Shown here: positions 50,401 to 57,553 of the stretch, one piece after another
Layout of the letters: each line of letters starts with the position of its first letter
Numbering within the stretch: the stretch's first letter is position 1
Assembly (NCBI GenBank): GCA_050250915.1
Contig: JBFWNT010000008.1
Location: 1-64,000 of the forward strand
DNA length: 64,000 bases
Origin: Miltoncostaea sp050250915
GTDB lineage: Bacteria > Actinomycetota > Thermoleophilia > Miltoncostaeales > Miltoncostaeaceae
Direction of reading: 5' to 3'
Translations under genes and position numbers: made by a program
Notes under the pieces: generated by a model
The model's database searches: none
What the model saw: only the letters and a program-made list of their open reading frames with translations
Told to the model about the DNA's origin: nothing

Positions 50401-52851
50401 GACGAACGGTCCCGCCCCTCGTTCGAGGGATTCACGAAGCTGAGGGTCAACGGCGCGGAGCGACTCGATCGCGGCGAGGAAGCCAGCCGGGTCGCTCTCT
50501 CCGGCCTTGAAGGCATCGAACGCCTCCAGGGCCGCTCCCCGGGGAGTCCGCTCTGTTGCGACCTGGGCGACGATGAGCCTCACCAGATCCTGGTAGTGGC
50601 GCTTTTCCAGGCCCATAGAGAGCTTCGCCGCATCCTGGCGGCTGTCCGAGAAAGCGACGAGTTTGCGCTGCCCACCGTCAGCACCGATCGCCCGCATGAG
50701 CGAGTCACCGACGACCTGTGCGACCCGCTCGAAGCCGGCCCGCATGAAGCGGATCGGTGACCGCATGCGCCCGGGGTCGTCGGGAGGCAGGAAGCCCAGC
50801 TCCCAGTCGTCGCCGCACTGGGGGCATTTCGTTGGCAGGGCGCCCTTGGACTCGGCTTCCTTCCCAGCGATGCCGAATGTCCAGCCGGTGTACCCCTGCG
50901 CCCGCGCCTCCAGCTGACCGCTGAGAGGCCGATACCTGGCCTTCGCGAAGCTGAACGTCGTCCCCTGGCGCTCCCAGTGCATGTCCTCGGGCTGCTGCTC
51001 CGGGCGCGGCCAGTAGAGCGCGTACCGCGTGATGAGCTTCGAGTCATCAATCCGGTCAGGCAGGCCCTCGAGCAATGGGATGTCGGGTACGAGGTACCAG
51101 CAGCCTTGTTCTTCAGACGGCGCTCGGTAGCCCCCGAGATAGGCCTCGCCACACGTCTGGCAGTAGAGGAGCTCGAGAACCCTGCCGCCGCAATCGCAGA
51201 TGAGCTGCGGACGTGAATAGAGCCTTCCGATCTTGCGGTCCGGTGAGGAGCAGTCATCTGGGACCTGGTCGCAGCCGGGATTGGAGCAGGCCCAGAAGCC
51301 CTGCACTGTCCGGAAGAAGTAGTGCGCCCGGAGCGTTGCCGGATCGTGGCGCTCGTCGTGAGAGCGGTGAAGCAGTGCGACGAGTCCCCTGACCGCGAGT
51401 GCGCTGTCGCCCGCTGACTCGTCGCCGCCCGGGAACAGACGGCTCGCGATTTCGGCTTCGCTGGCGGCACGAACGCCGTCCCCATCGGCGCAGGCGCTGA
51501 TGAACGAAGGCTCTGCTTGCAGCGCCTCGGCGAGGACGGCGCTTCCCGGGCTCAGGCCCTGGTGCTGGCACGCGCTCTCGATGGCAGCATCAACATCAGC
51601 GCCATCGCGGTGAGCTCGTCCGATCCCGGCGAGAACTGGCTGCGCCGCCCTGAGGGGGCCGAGATCGGCAGCTGGCATCTGAATGCGCCCCGGCAGCAAG
51701 GCGAAAGAGGCCGAGCTGCGAGCGAAGAACTGCTCGAGATACGAGAGGAAGTCGGCCGTCGCGCCGCCAGCCGAGGCACTGGTCGCGACGATTCTCAGCT
51801 GATCGGGACTGCTGGAGAGCCCGAGCGCGTCATACAGCTTGCGCAGGATGTAGGCGATCTCACTTCCCGTCGTCCCGCGGTAGACGTGGAGCTCGTCCAC
51901 CACGAGCGTGAACACGCGCGACGGGTCCGCCGCGAGCCACGCTTTGGTCCGGGCGAGCATCTCCCGCTCGGCGGGCCGCATCAGCATGATGTTGAGCATG
52001 CTGTAGTTCGTGATGAGCACGTCTGGCGGGAAGTCCTGCATGTCCCAGCGCGAGCGCATCTCGGCGCCGTCGAGCTGCGGCAGGAAGTAGCGGCGCCCGT
52101 CGTCGTCGCGCACGCGCTCGGCCCGGGCGGCCGCTTGGCGGAGCTCGGTTCTCAGCGACTTCTCGCGGGCCTTGTCGCGGGCCCCCGATACGGGCGTCTG
52201 GCCGGTGTAGCGGCCGAAGTAGAAGCGGTGGCCGCCGCGTTCCGAGTCGAGCCACTGGCGGGCGCGGGGCGAGTCGAGGACCTTGCGAAGCCTCATCAGC
52301 TGGTCTTCCACAAGGGCGTTCATCGGATAGAGGATCAGTGCGCGGATAGACGCGTCCCTCTTCTCCCCCTGCCGCTGCGGCGTGTAGCTGCCGCTACCGT
52401 GAGCCCACCACTCGCCAGGCGCGCCGGCCGACGGCCCAGTCCAGGACCGCGATTCAGCAATGAGCCGCGCGAGGATCGGCAGCAGGAAGGCTTCGGTCTT
52501 GCCGGAGCCCGTTCCTGCGGTGACGACGACGTTCTCCCCGCCGAGCGATCTCCTGAGCGAATCCTCCTGGTGTGTCCTGAGACGCGCATCCGCGAGGAAC
52601 AGTCCCGGCGTGATGAAGTCCGCGAGCTCATCGGGTGCTCCAGCCTCGGCCATCGATTCGCGGAGCGAGCGGTCAACGACCTCGTACCGGGCGACCGGCT
52701 CAAGCCACGGGCGCCGGTGGATGACCCCGTCTTGCCACAGCAGACGGCTCCGTTCGCGCGCGATGTCCTGATCCCTCAGCGCGAACGGCGTCTCGTAGTA
52801 GCGGACGTAGTCCCCGAGGAGGGAGTCGAAGAGGGACATCGCATCGAGCAT
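47422..52851 (-). CDS. Giant DEAD/DEAH-box helicase with DUF1998 C-terminus
   Basis: 1,809 residues. RecA1: LRTHQEDSL (Q-like), Walker A TAGTGSGKTE (111-120), DELH box near 319 (VVDELHVYRGTTG) and ATSAS. RecA2: TTTMEAGVDIGALRAV, then NYQQRVGRAGRRG. Several zinc-ribbon pairs: ICDCGG...YCQTCGEAYLG, KCPQCGDDW, ACRDCGCRHL...CTDCC, CSECGGLWLD...CRNCGATW. The C-terminal DUF1998 region reads CDSACYDCLKDYRNMAFHGLLDWRLACDLL. DUF1998 helicases of this size occur in DISARM, Druantia and related defence loci. It stands 4 bp after the 324-residue gene and overlaps the nuclease gene, so all are co-translated. Likely motor of the defence complex. Confidence 0.9.
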   Translation of the reverse strand: MLDAMSLFDSLLGDYVRYYETPFALRDQDIARERSRLLWQDGVIHRRPWLEPVARYEVVDRSLRESMAEAGAPDELADFITPGLFLADARLRTHQEDSLRRSLGGENVVVTAGTGSGKTEAFLLPILARLIAESRSWTGPSAGAPGEWWAHGSGSYTPQRQGEKRDASIRALILYPMNALVEDQLMRLRKVLDSPRARQWLDSERGGHRFYFGRYTGQTPVSGARDKAREKSLRTELRQAAARAERVRDDDGRRYFLPQLDGAEMRSRWDMQDFPPDVLITNYSMLNIMLMRPAEREMLARTKAWLAADPSRVFTLVVDELHVYRGTTGSEIAYILRKLYDALGLSSSPDQLRIVATSASAGGATADFLSYLEQFFARSSASFALLPGRIQMPAADLGPLRAAQPVLAGIGRAHRDGADVDAAIESACQHQGLSPGSAVLAEALQAEPSFISACADGDGVRAASEAEIASRLFPGGDESAGDSALAVRGLVALLHRSHDERHDPATLRAHYFFRTVQGFWACSNPGCDQVPDDCSSPDRKIGRLYSRPQLICDCGGRVLELLYCQTCGEAYLGGYRAPSEEQGCWYLVPDIPLLEGLPDRIDDSKLITRYALYWPRPEQQPEDMHWERQGTTFSFAKARYRPLSGQLEARAQGYTGWTFGIAGKEAESKGALPTKCPQCGDDWELGFLPPDDPGRMRSPIRFMRAGFERVAQVVGDSLMRAIGADGGQRKLVAFSDSRQDAAKLSMGLEKRHYQDLVRLIVAQVATERTPRGAALEAFDAFKAGESDPAGFLAAIESLRAVDPQLRESLERGAGPFVQPADTAAIENARRIAGRDRWGLFQLREAAWARLLKLGINPGGPGPSKSEYRQAANDWRSWTTIFDWAAQPVEPRAGISLEARQHLTDLRDALLEELLQMVFARTRRDLESIGAGSVVTSPEFVPAKPGFLPHVTDEEVEQALRSAIRILGDRRRFLGSKKAGKDAPPQELAKYWRAVAHQWNGDPESVIDFLSGQLTKSRAATQYLLDPEQLFVDPGGGLEWACRDCGCRHLHHSAGVCTDCCAALPEEPAPFDPGDDYYAYLALKAGKPFRLHAEELTGQTDRADAQARQAQFQRVFIGDDEVPLVDEVDLLSVTTTMEAGVDIGALRAVLMANMPPIRFNYQQRVGRAGRRGEPLAAALTICRGRSHDDYYFEHPRRITGDPPPEPYIDVRSPEIVRRAFLAEALRMAFEEAVNSDAFVPGENVHGRFGSAADWPKVAPDVGQWLRTNVRRLAESAQALTAFTSHDGDADRTELIRWVTDAAPGRIDAVADPNSHYQSPDLSERLAEAGLLPMLGFPTQQRLLHLRWPQARHWPPPSVDRDAALAVVSFAPGSEIVKDKGVYTAVGFASYRRVNGAVLPDKDPLGYEQALSACSECGGLWLDHQNEDSCRNCGATWNPDRLTGYREIDAVMPRGYRATYKRPADFKGWLEWSPTSGRARLATLTLPASEAGHARLRSGSAPVFQLNDNGGRLYRVAAADDPREGWIDLTAREDEDLAVPVDPASERPIALSARKTTDVLIINVGDSAAAPGLALRADTPARKGVWYSFAFLLRDAAARVLDVDPGEIDAGVTPERLPGGGWIASIFLSDYLENGAGYSTHLGTPQTFSELLAEARGWENDPQTHGGPGSEPCDSACYDCLKDYRNMAFHGLLDWRLACDLLDLLATGSVDLLARWSRLRSRALGSFRKGFPGFEMDERAGRQVLVSDAAAIVPVHPLEETSPASLGGELAGVVAELEGDGFALGGERPVVLATDFDLMRRPGHVYTGIWA

Positions 52852-52855
52852 CGAG

Positions 52856-53830
52856 CTAGACCGCCTGGGAGAGGGTTGTCAGGATCGCGCCGGCGACCCC
52901 CGGGCTGACGTTCTCGTACCTCAGCTCCGTGCGCCCGTTGACAAGGACGGGCTCGGGCAGCAGTCCGCTCGACAGCGTCGCCGCGCGGGCATGGAGGGAT
53001 GGGAGCCGCACCGCGGCAGGGACGATGAGCGTTTTCGCGCCCGGCTCGTACCGCAGGATCTTCCGGCCCGCGTAACGCAGCGACTCGTACGCCGCCGGCT
53101 CAGGCTGGCATGACATGACGTGCCTCGTCGCCGAAAGGAACCGGTACTCGGTCCCCCCGTAGGTCCGCATCCGGTAGAGCCCGGGCACGAGCTTCTCTTC
53201 GGGCTCCGGGGCCTCGGCCCAGAAGAGGGTTCCGGGATCGAACCGCTCCTTATCGAAGCCGATCCGGAACGGCGACGGCTCGGTGGCCATCATGTCCGCG
53301 AGCTGGGGCAAGACCCCCGCGAGCACCTCGGCGACGGAATAGGTGTACTGGATGCCCAGGCGCTGGGCGAGCACCTCCGGATCCTGGGCGGAGCCGAACA
53401 GCAGGAAGATGCCGTGGGGCCCCATGTCGCCCTGCTTCACGGCTTCCGGGTAGAAATCGAGGGCCGTCATGTCGTTGAGGGCCTGGATGAGGGCCCGCGT
53501 GCGTGCGCCCGTCAGGTAGGACAATCCCCCACTGCTCGGCAGCAGGGTGAGGACTGGCGGCGCCACGCTCCAGCTGAGGCCATGCTCCCATGCGAACTCG
53601 ACATGGCCGAGCGCCTGCAGGTCCCTCGCCATGATCCACGCCTTGACAGCGTCGCCCTGATTGGCGGTGACCCACTCGTAGGCCTTCCGGAAGTCAGCCC
53701 AGGACCCCGTCTCCTTCTCACTCAGCCACCAGAGAAGGCGGTCGCCGGGGGAGATGTCGGCGCGGCTTCCACCGTCGCACAGCCAGCCCGTGAGCCCGTC
53801 GAAATCGAGCGTTTGACTGACCGGGATCAC
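52856..53830 (-). CDS. Unrecognised defence-operon protein (324 aa)
   Basis: Start GTG 53830, which overlaps the stop of the upstream gene (GTGA); the longer frame is an antisense extension. Opening: VIPVSQTLDFDGLTGWLCDGGSRADISPGDRLLWWLSEKETGSWADFRKAYEWV. Later SSGGLSYLTGARTRALIQALND, and a middle part YTYSVAEVLAGVLPQLADMM. The C-terminus has beta-rich segments (RFLSATRHVMSCQPEPAAYESLRYAGRKILRYEPGAKTLIVPAAV). No catalytic motif seen. It resembles an accessory or sensor subunit; I do not know the family. Position between the 697-residue gene and the helicase is fixed by overlaps. Confidence 0.75.
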   Translation of the reverse strand: MIPVSQTLDFDGLTGWLCDGGSRADISPGDRLLWWLSEKETGSWADFRKAYEWVTANQGDAVKAWIMARDLQALGHVEFAWEHGLSWSVAPPVLTLLPSSGGLSYLTGARTRALIQALNDMTALDFYPEAVKQGDMGPHGIFLLFGSAQDPEVLAQRLGIQYTYSVAEVLAGVLPQLADMMATEPSPFRIGFDKERFDPGTLFWAEAPEPEEKLVPGLYRMRTYGGTEYRFLSATRHVMSCQPEPAAYESLRYAGRKILRYEPGAKTLIVPAAVRLPSLHARAATLSSGLLPEPVLVNGRTELRYENVSPGVAGAILTTLSQAV

Positions 53831-55920
53831 GCCGCCTCCGCAAGAAGCGCCGAGGCTGCTTCGACCAGGCGTTCCCATCGATCAGTAGCCGAGCGCGGGA
53901 GCACCACGGCCCCGGCAGCGCCGGACAGCAGCTGCGCCCATCTGAGCTCGGCTTCTCCATGAGCCCCGCGGAGCTCCGTCGGACGCGGGTCACTGCCGTT
54001 GCTTTCGCGCACATCGAGAGCCTCGGCTCGCCATTCCGTGCCGCTGTGGTAGAGGGCGAACGCTGCCGGGAAGGGGCAGGAGGCCTCGTAGAACTGCGCG
54101 CCAGCCCCAGGCCCGATCCGGTCGAGCCATCGAGGCCGCGGCGTCTCCGCGCTTTCCATGAGCTCGCCCGGGCCGTATCCCACCACGACGATCTCGTGGT
54201 CCCGGCGAAGCAGGAGCGTGCGCGACATGTCGAGCGGCGCGTCGGCTGCGTTCCCCCGGACGCTCGCACCTGACACCCAGATCTGGCCGGGCCCGGGGGC
54301 CTCCCCGACAGCGAGCGCATCAAGTGCCTTGAGCCGTGCCTTCGGTCCGTGCCGCTCAAGGATGAAGGAGAGATGGCCGGCGCCGGCCGGCGCCGGTCCG
54401 GCGTCGCCCACGCTGACGAGAAACGACCGGCTGGTCTCCCCTAGGCGAAGCGAGTGGTGGCCAGCCTGGAGCCCCAGATCCGAAAGCGGGAGCGAGATGC
54501 CGCCGGCAGCAAGACTCTGCGACTCCCCGTCGAGGAGCAGATTGGCAGGCTCTTCCAAGCCGAGGTGAACAATGGGCTCCTCGCCTCGCAGGTAGCACCT
54601 AGGCTCGAGGGCAAGGCCCCCATCGAACGACATCGACGTCGAGAGCCGGGGCAGGATCCGCTCGAGGTCGGGGTCGCCTCCGGCCGGGCCCGCGAGGGCC
54701 GATGTGACGACCGCATCGCTGAGCAGGAGCCATCCCCTGGGGAGGCCTGCCGCGGGCCTGGCATGCCCAGCCTCGCCCCCCCGCCGGAGGTAGGCCTGGA
54801 GTGCTGGCAGGCGTTCCTCGCGCAGGACGACTCGCAAGGGTTCGTGAAGGTGGATGCGCCGGACCGAAAGCCAGCCCCCGAGCCCCGCGTTGAAGCTCTG
54901 ATGCAGCGGGATGATCGGCCGGGGCTCGAACGAGAATGACCGGAGGCCGTCGTCTGAGACGAGGACGATCCCGCTCTCAAATGCTCCAGGCACCAGGTGC
55001 TCCGGCAGGGCCTGGTACCAGCCGCCACCGTCGGAGACGAGAGGCAACCCGCCCGCGACCACCTCGTCCGGGAAGCCTTCCGGCTGCTTGGGGACGTAGT
55101 ACACCTCGCACCGGCTGCCGCCAGCGGACACGAAGACGTTGAGCGTCACCTCCGCGCGCCGGCGTCCGCTCGGGTCGCGGAGCGCGCCGTCCCAGTTCCT
55201 GAACTCGGCCAGCACGACGGCGGAAACCATCTCCTCCCAGCCGGGATCCGCGATCCGGTCGATCGTCAGCTCTCGCAGCCCGCAACCGGGATGCGCCCAG
55301 CGCCGCAGATGCCGGAGAAGCTCACCCGCGCTCACTTCCTGACCGGGCTCGAGCCCCGCGGAAACGAAGAAGTCGGGAAGGCGGCGCCGGTCGCGCACCG
55401 GGAAGATGGCCTGGGACATCGGGTAACCGACGTGAACGAGCGTCGGGTGCGTGGAGACGGTGCTCCCGCCGCGATCCCCCCCGCACTCGGCGAGCCAGGC
55501 GTCGAGGTCCCTCCAGAGCCCCGAGAGCTCGTCGAAGCCGTGTGGCGCCCCCCCATCGGCCTTCAGACCGAGTAGCGGATTGAGCCGTGCGTAGTAGTTG
55601 GACGACCAGATGCCGCGACCCGCATCGGTCGCCATCTCCGACGCCGCCAGAACGCAGAGCCCAAGCAGGCCGAGATACGGGGGCACAGGCCCCGGCCCGT
55701 GACGCCACCGCAAGTCCTCCCTGAGCCTCCTGCCGAGCAGCCCGTCGTAGGCGCTCAGATACCGCTCACGGACTACGTGCGTGAACTCGTCGACGGCATT
55801 GGCTCCGGCCGTATCCCTCAGCACGTCTTCGCTGACCGCGAGATAGACGGGAGCACCCGCCAATCCGGGCGGGAAGAACCGGTCGGCGAGCGCCTGGTTC
55901 CACTCGGCGTAGGTCAACAT
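53827..55920 (-). CDS. Unrecognised defence-operon protein (697 aa)
   Basis: First gene of the minus-strand operon. N-terminus: MLTYAEWNQALADRFFPPGLAGAPVYLAVSEDVLRDTAG, then a ~180-residue helical domain with a LGLLGLCVLAASEM stretch and GIWSSNYYARLNPLLGLKAD. The second half is mostly beta (RRAEVTLNVFVSAGGSRCEVYYVPKQP, then SFSFEPRPIIPLHQSF and repeated Ig-like segments such as VHLGLEEPANLLLDGESQSL). No known enzyme motif was recognised. The beta-sandwich-like C-terminus could bind DNA, protein or phage structures. Its stop overlaps the next gene; translation coupling implies one complex. Confidence 0.78.
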   Translation of the reverse strand: MLTYAEWNQALADRFFPPGLAGAPVYLAVSEDVLRDTAGANAVDEFTHVVRERYLSAYDGLLGRRLREDLRWRHGPGPVPPYLGLLGLCVLAASEMATDAGRGIWSSNYYARLNPLLGLKADGGAPHGFDELSGLWRDLDAWLAECGGDRGGSTVSTHPTLVHVGYPMSQAIFPVRDRRRLPDFFVSAGLEPGQEVSAGELLRHLRRWAHPGCGLRELTIDRIADPGWEEMVSAVVLAEFRNWDGALRDPSGRRRAEVTLNVFVSAGGSRCEVYYVPKQPEGFPDEVVAGGLPLVSDGGGWYQALPEHLVPGAFESGIVLVSDDGLRSFSFEPRPIIPLHQSFNAGLGGWLSVRRIHLHEPLRVVLREERLPALQAYLRRGGEAGHARPAAGLPRGWLLLSDAVVTSALAGPAGGDPDLERILPRLSTSMSFDGGLALEPRCYLRGEEPIVHLGLEEPANLLLDGESQSLAAGGISLPLSDLGLQAGHHSLRLGETSRSFLVSVGDAGPAPAGAGHLSFILERHGPKARLKALDALAVGEAPGPGQIWVSGASVRGNAADAPLDMSRTLLLRRDHEIVVVGYGPGELMESAETPRPRWLDRIGPGAGAQFYEASCPFPAAFALYHSGTEWRAEALDVRESNGSDPRPTELRGAHGEAELRWAQLLSGAAGAVVLPRSATDRWERLVEAASALLAEAA

Positions 55921-56247
55921 GACGTCGTCGATGCTCCGGGTCGCCCGCCGGGATACTCTCGCGCCCGCTTTCGGATTTCACTCCCCGGGAGGCTAGGTTA
56001 GCGTCAGCCGGGCGGGGCCCGTTGCCGGAGAAAACCTGGCTCCGGACGCGTCGCGGGCCAGCGGTGACCTCTTCCGGAGATCGGCAAGCCGCGCGGCGAC
56101 ACGAGCAGGTCGCCTGGACCTGCATGCTCGCCTGGGCCGCTACGGCGACGGCGCCGCGGCTAGAGTCGTCGGCCGTGGAGATCCGGTGTCGGCAGCGATC
56201 CGCCAGGACACCGCGCATCCGGCTCCGGACGTGGTCAGGGGCGAGAC
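55921..56247. other. Divergent regulatory gap upstream of the defence operon and vsr
   Basis: About 330 bp between the minus-strand operon and the plus-strand Vsr gene. It should contain both promoters. The frames in it are Arg-rich and no ORF is credible. No palindrome longer than chance was noticed. Confidence 0.4.
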
Positions 56248-56706
56248 GTGAGTGACGAAGCTGCGCCGAACCCGCGGCGGGCCAACATGCAGGCGAATCG
56301 GCGCCGGGATACTGGACCGGAGATGCGGCTGCGCTCATTGCTCCACCGCTCGGGACTGCGCTTCCGCGTGGATCTCAGGATCGGGTCGGGGCCGTCGGCG
56401 CCTCGGCCCGACCTTGCCTTCACCCGCGCGCGGGTGGCCGTGTTCGTCGACGGCTGCTTCTGGCACTCCTGCCCTGAGCACGGAGCCGAGCCGCGCGCGA
56501 ACCCCGGCTATTGGGGGCCGAAGCTGGCGCGAAACCGTGCCCGTGACCACGAGAACGACAGGCGCCTCAAGGAGATGGGCTGGGAGGTGCTCCGCATCTG
56601 GGAGCACGAAGACGCAGAAGACGCGGCTGGGCGCGTGAGGTCGCTCGTCACTTCGAGGAGCGAGTCGAAGCCCACGAGCAGGGGAAGGGGCGCGCGCTCC
56701 GTCTGA
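56248..56706 (+). CDS. vsr: Very short patch repair (Vsr) endonuclease
   Basis: 152 residues from GTG 56248. RRDTGPEMRLRSLLHRSGLRFRVDL is the standard N-terminal motif. RPDLAFTRARVAVFVDGCFWHSCPEHG carries the catalytic Asp55 and the Phe-Trp-His core (His73). The C-terminus has ARDHENDRRLKEMGWEVLRIWEHE. Vsr nicks next to T in T:G mismatches made by deamination of 5-methylcytosine, so it normally partners a Dcm-type enzyme such as the one at 42222. The tail after 135 is Arg/Ser-rich and may be extra. Confidence 0.92.
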   Translation: MSDEAAPNPRRANMQANRRRDTGPEMRLRSLLHRSGLRFRVDLRIGSGPSAPRPDLAFTRARVAVFVDGCFWHSCPEHGAEPRANPGYWGPKLARNRARDHENDRRLKEMGWEVLRIWEHEDAEDAAGRVRSLVTSRSESKPTSRGRGARSV

Positions 56707-56766
56707 GCGACGCGGCTCCCCGCAGGGGCCGGGCCCTCCGGGGCCGTCGACCGGCGGGGCCTGGTG

Positions 56767-57531
56767 CTAGCAGGATCCGGGAGTGCCCAGCCCGTCAACC
56801 ACGACGTCGACCGACACCGGGCAGTGGTCAGACCGTCCGGGGCCAATCCAATCCGCCGGATCCCCGACGGCGACATCGATGACGCCACGGGCGAGCTCCG
56901 CGGACAGGAAGACGAAGTCGCAGTGGTACCAGTGCTCTAGGGAACCGCGGCCGACCCACCGCAGGGTCATCGCGGTCTCCTCGCCATGGGCCAGCCCCGT
57001 ATGTCCGTGGTAGGCAGACTCAGCGCCGAGTCGCGCAAGTGCGTCAACGTTTTCGCGGTGACGGGTGGTTGCCGCGGTTTGGGCTGAGCAGTTGAAATCG
57101 CCGGCGAGGATCACCCCGCGGTTCTCGATCTCCTGCCGCCATGCGTCGATGGCCATCGCGACCTGTGAGTCGTAGGGAGGCGCCCCCGTTCGCTGGACCG
57201 TCCAGATCGCTAGGAGCGTGGCGACCTGCCCGCCGGAGGGATCGGCGAGGGCGAGTGGCAGAAGCCAGGGAAGCTCGGCCGGGGCCTCGACGGGGCTAAA
57301 GGCCCAGCCGTTCAGCCCGAACACGCCGAGCCCCTTCGAGGGGGACTGGCCGCGCCACGCGAACGAAACGCCCAGCTCCTGCGCGATGCGAGGATCGCTC
57401 GGGCACTCGGGAACCACGATCACGTCGGCCGCGAGGCTTTCGAACATCTGCCGCTTCTTGTCGATCGCCCCCCGGCAGTTCCAGGTGGCGATGCGAAGCG
57501 TGGGCCGGGTGTCCGGGTAGCGGGGTCTCAT
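56767..57531 (-). CDS. Endonuclease/exonuclease/phosphatase (EEP) family protein
   Basis: 254 residues from ATG 57531 (MRPRYPDTRPTLRIATWNCRG). The DNase I-like metal and active-site motifs are in order: RIATWNCRG (Asn), VIVVPECPS (Glu), NRGVILAGDFNCS (Asp, Asn), YHCDFVFLS (Asp), RSDHCPVSV (Asp-His). All catalytic residues are present. Substrate may be DNA, a phosphoester or a lipid. It follows the 490-residue gene with a ~22-bp gap and could be co-transcribed with it. No signal peptide. Confidence 0.88.
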   Translation of the reverse strand: MRPRYPDTRPTLRIATWNCRGAIDKKRQMFESLAADVIVVPECPSDPRIAQELGVSFAWRGQSPSKGLGVFGLNGWAFSPVEAPAELPWLLPLALADPSGGQVATLLAIWTVQRTGAPPYDSQVAMAIDAWRQEIENRGVILAGDFNCSAQTAATTRHRENVDALARLGAESAYHGHTGLAHGEETAMTLRWVGRGSLEHWYHCDFVFLSAELARGVIDVAVGDPADWIGPGRSDHCPVSVDVVVDGLGTPGSC

Positions 57532-57553
57532 GCTCAGAGCATTGCCGGGCAAG

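Noticed and set aside
42222..52851. Direct assignment to DISARM or Druantia
   Set aside because: Key members (DrmC-type phospholipase-D protein, recognisable DrmB, DruF/DruG) were not identified and extra UvrD and Cas4-like genes are present.
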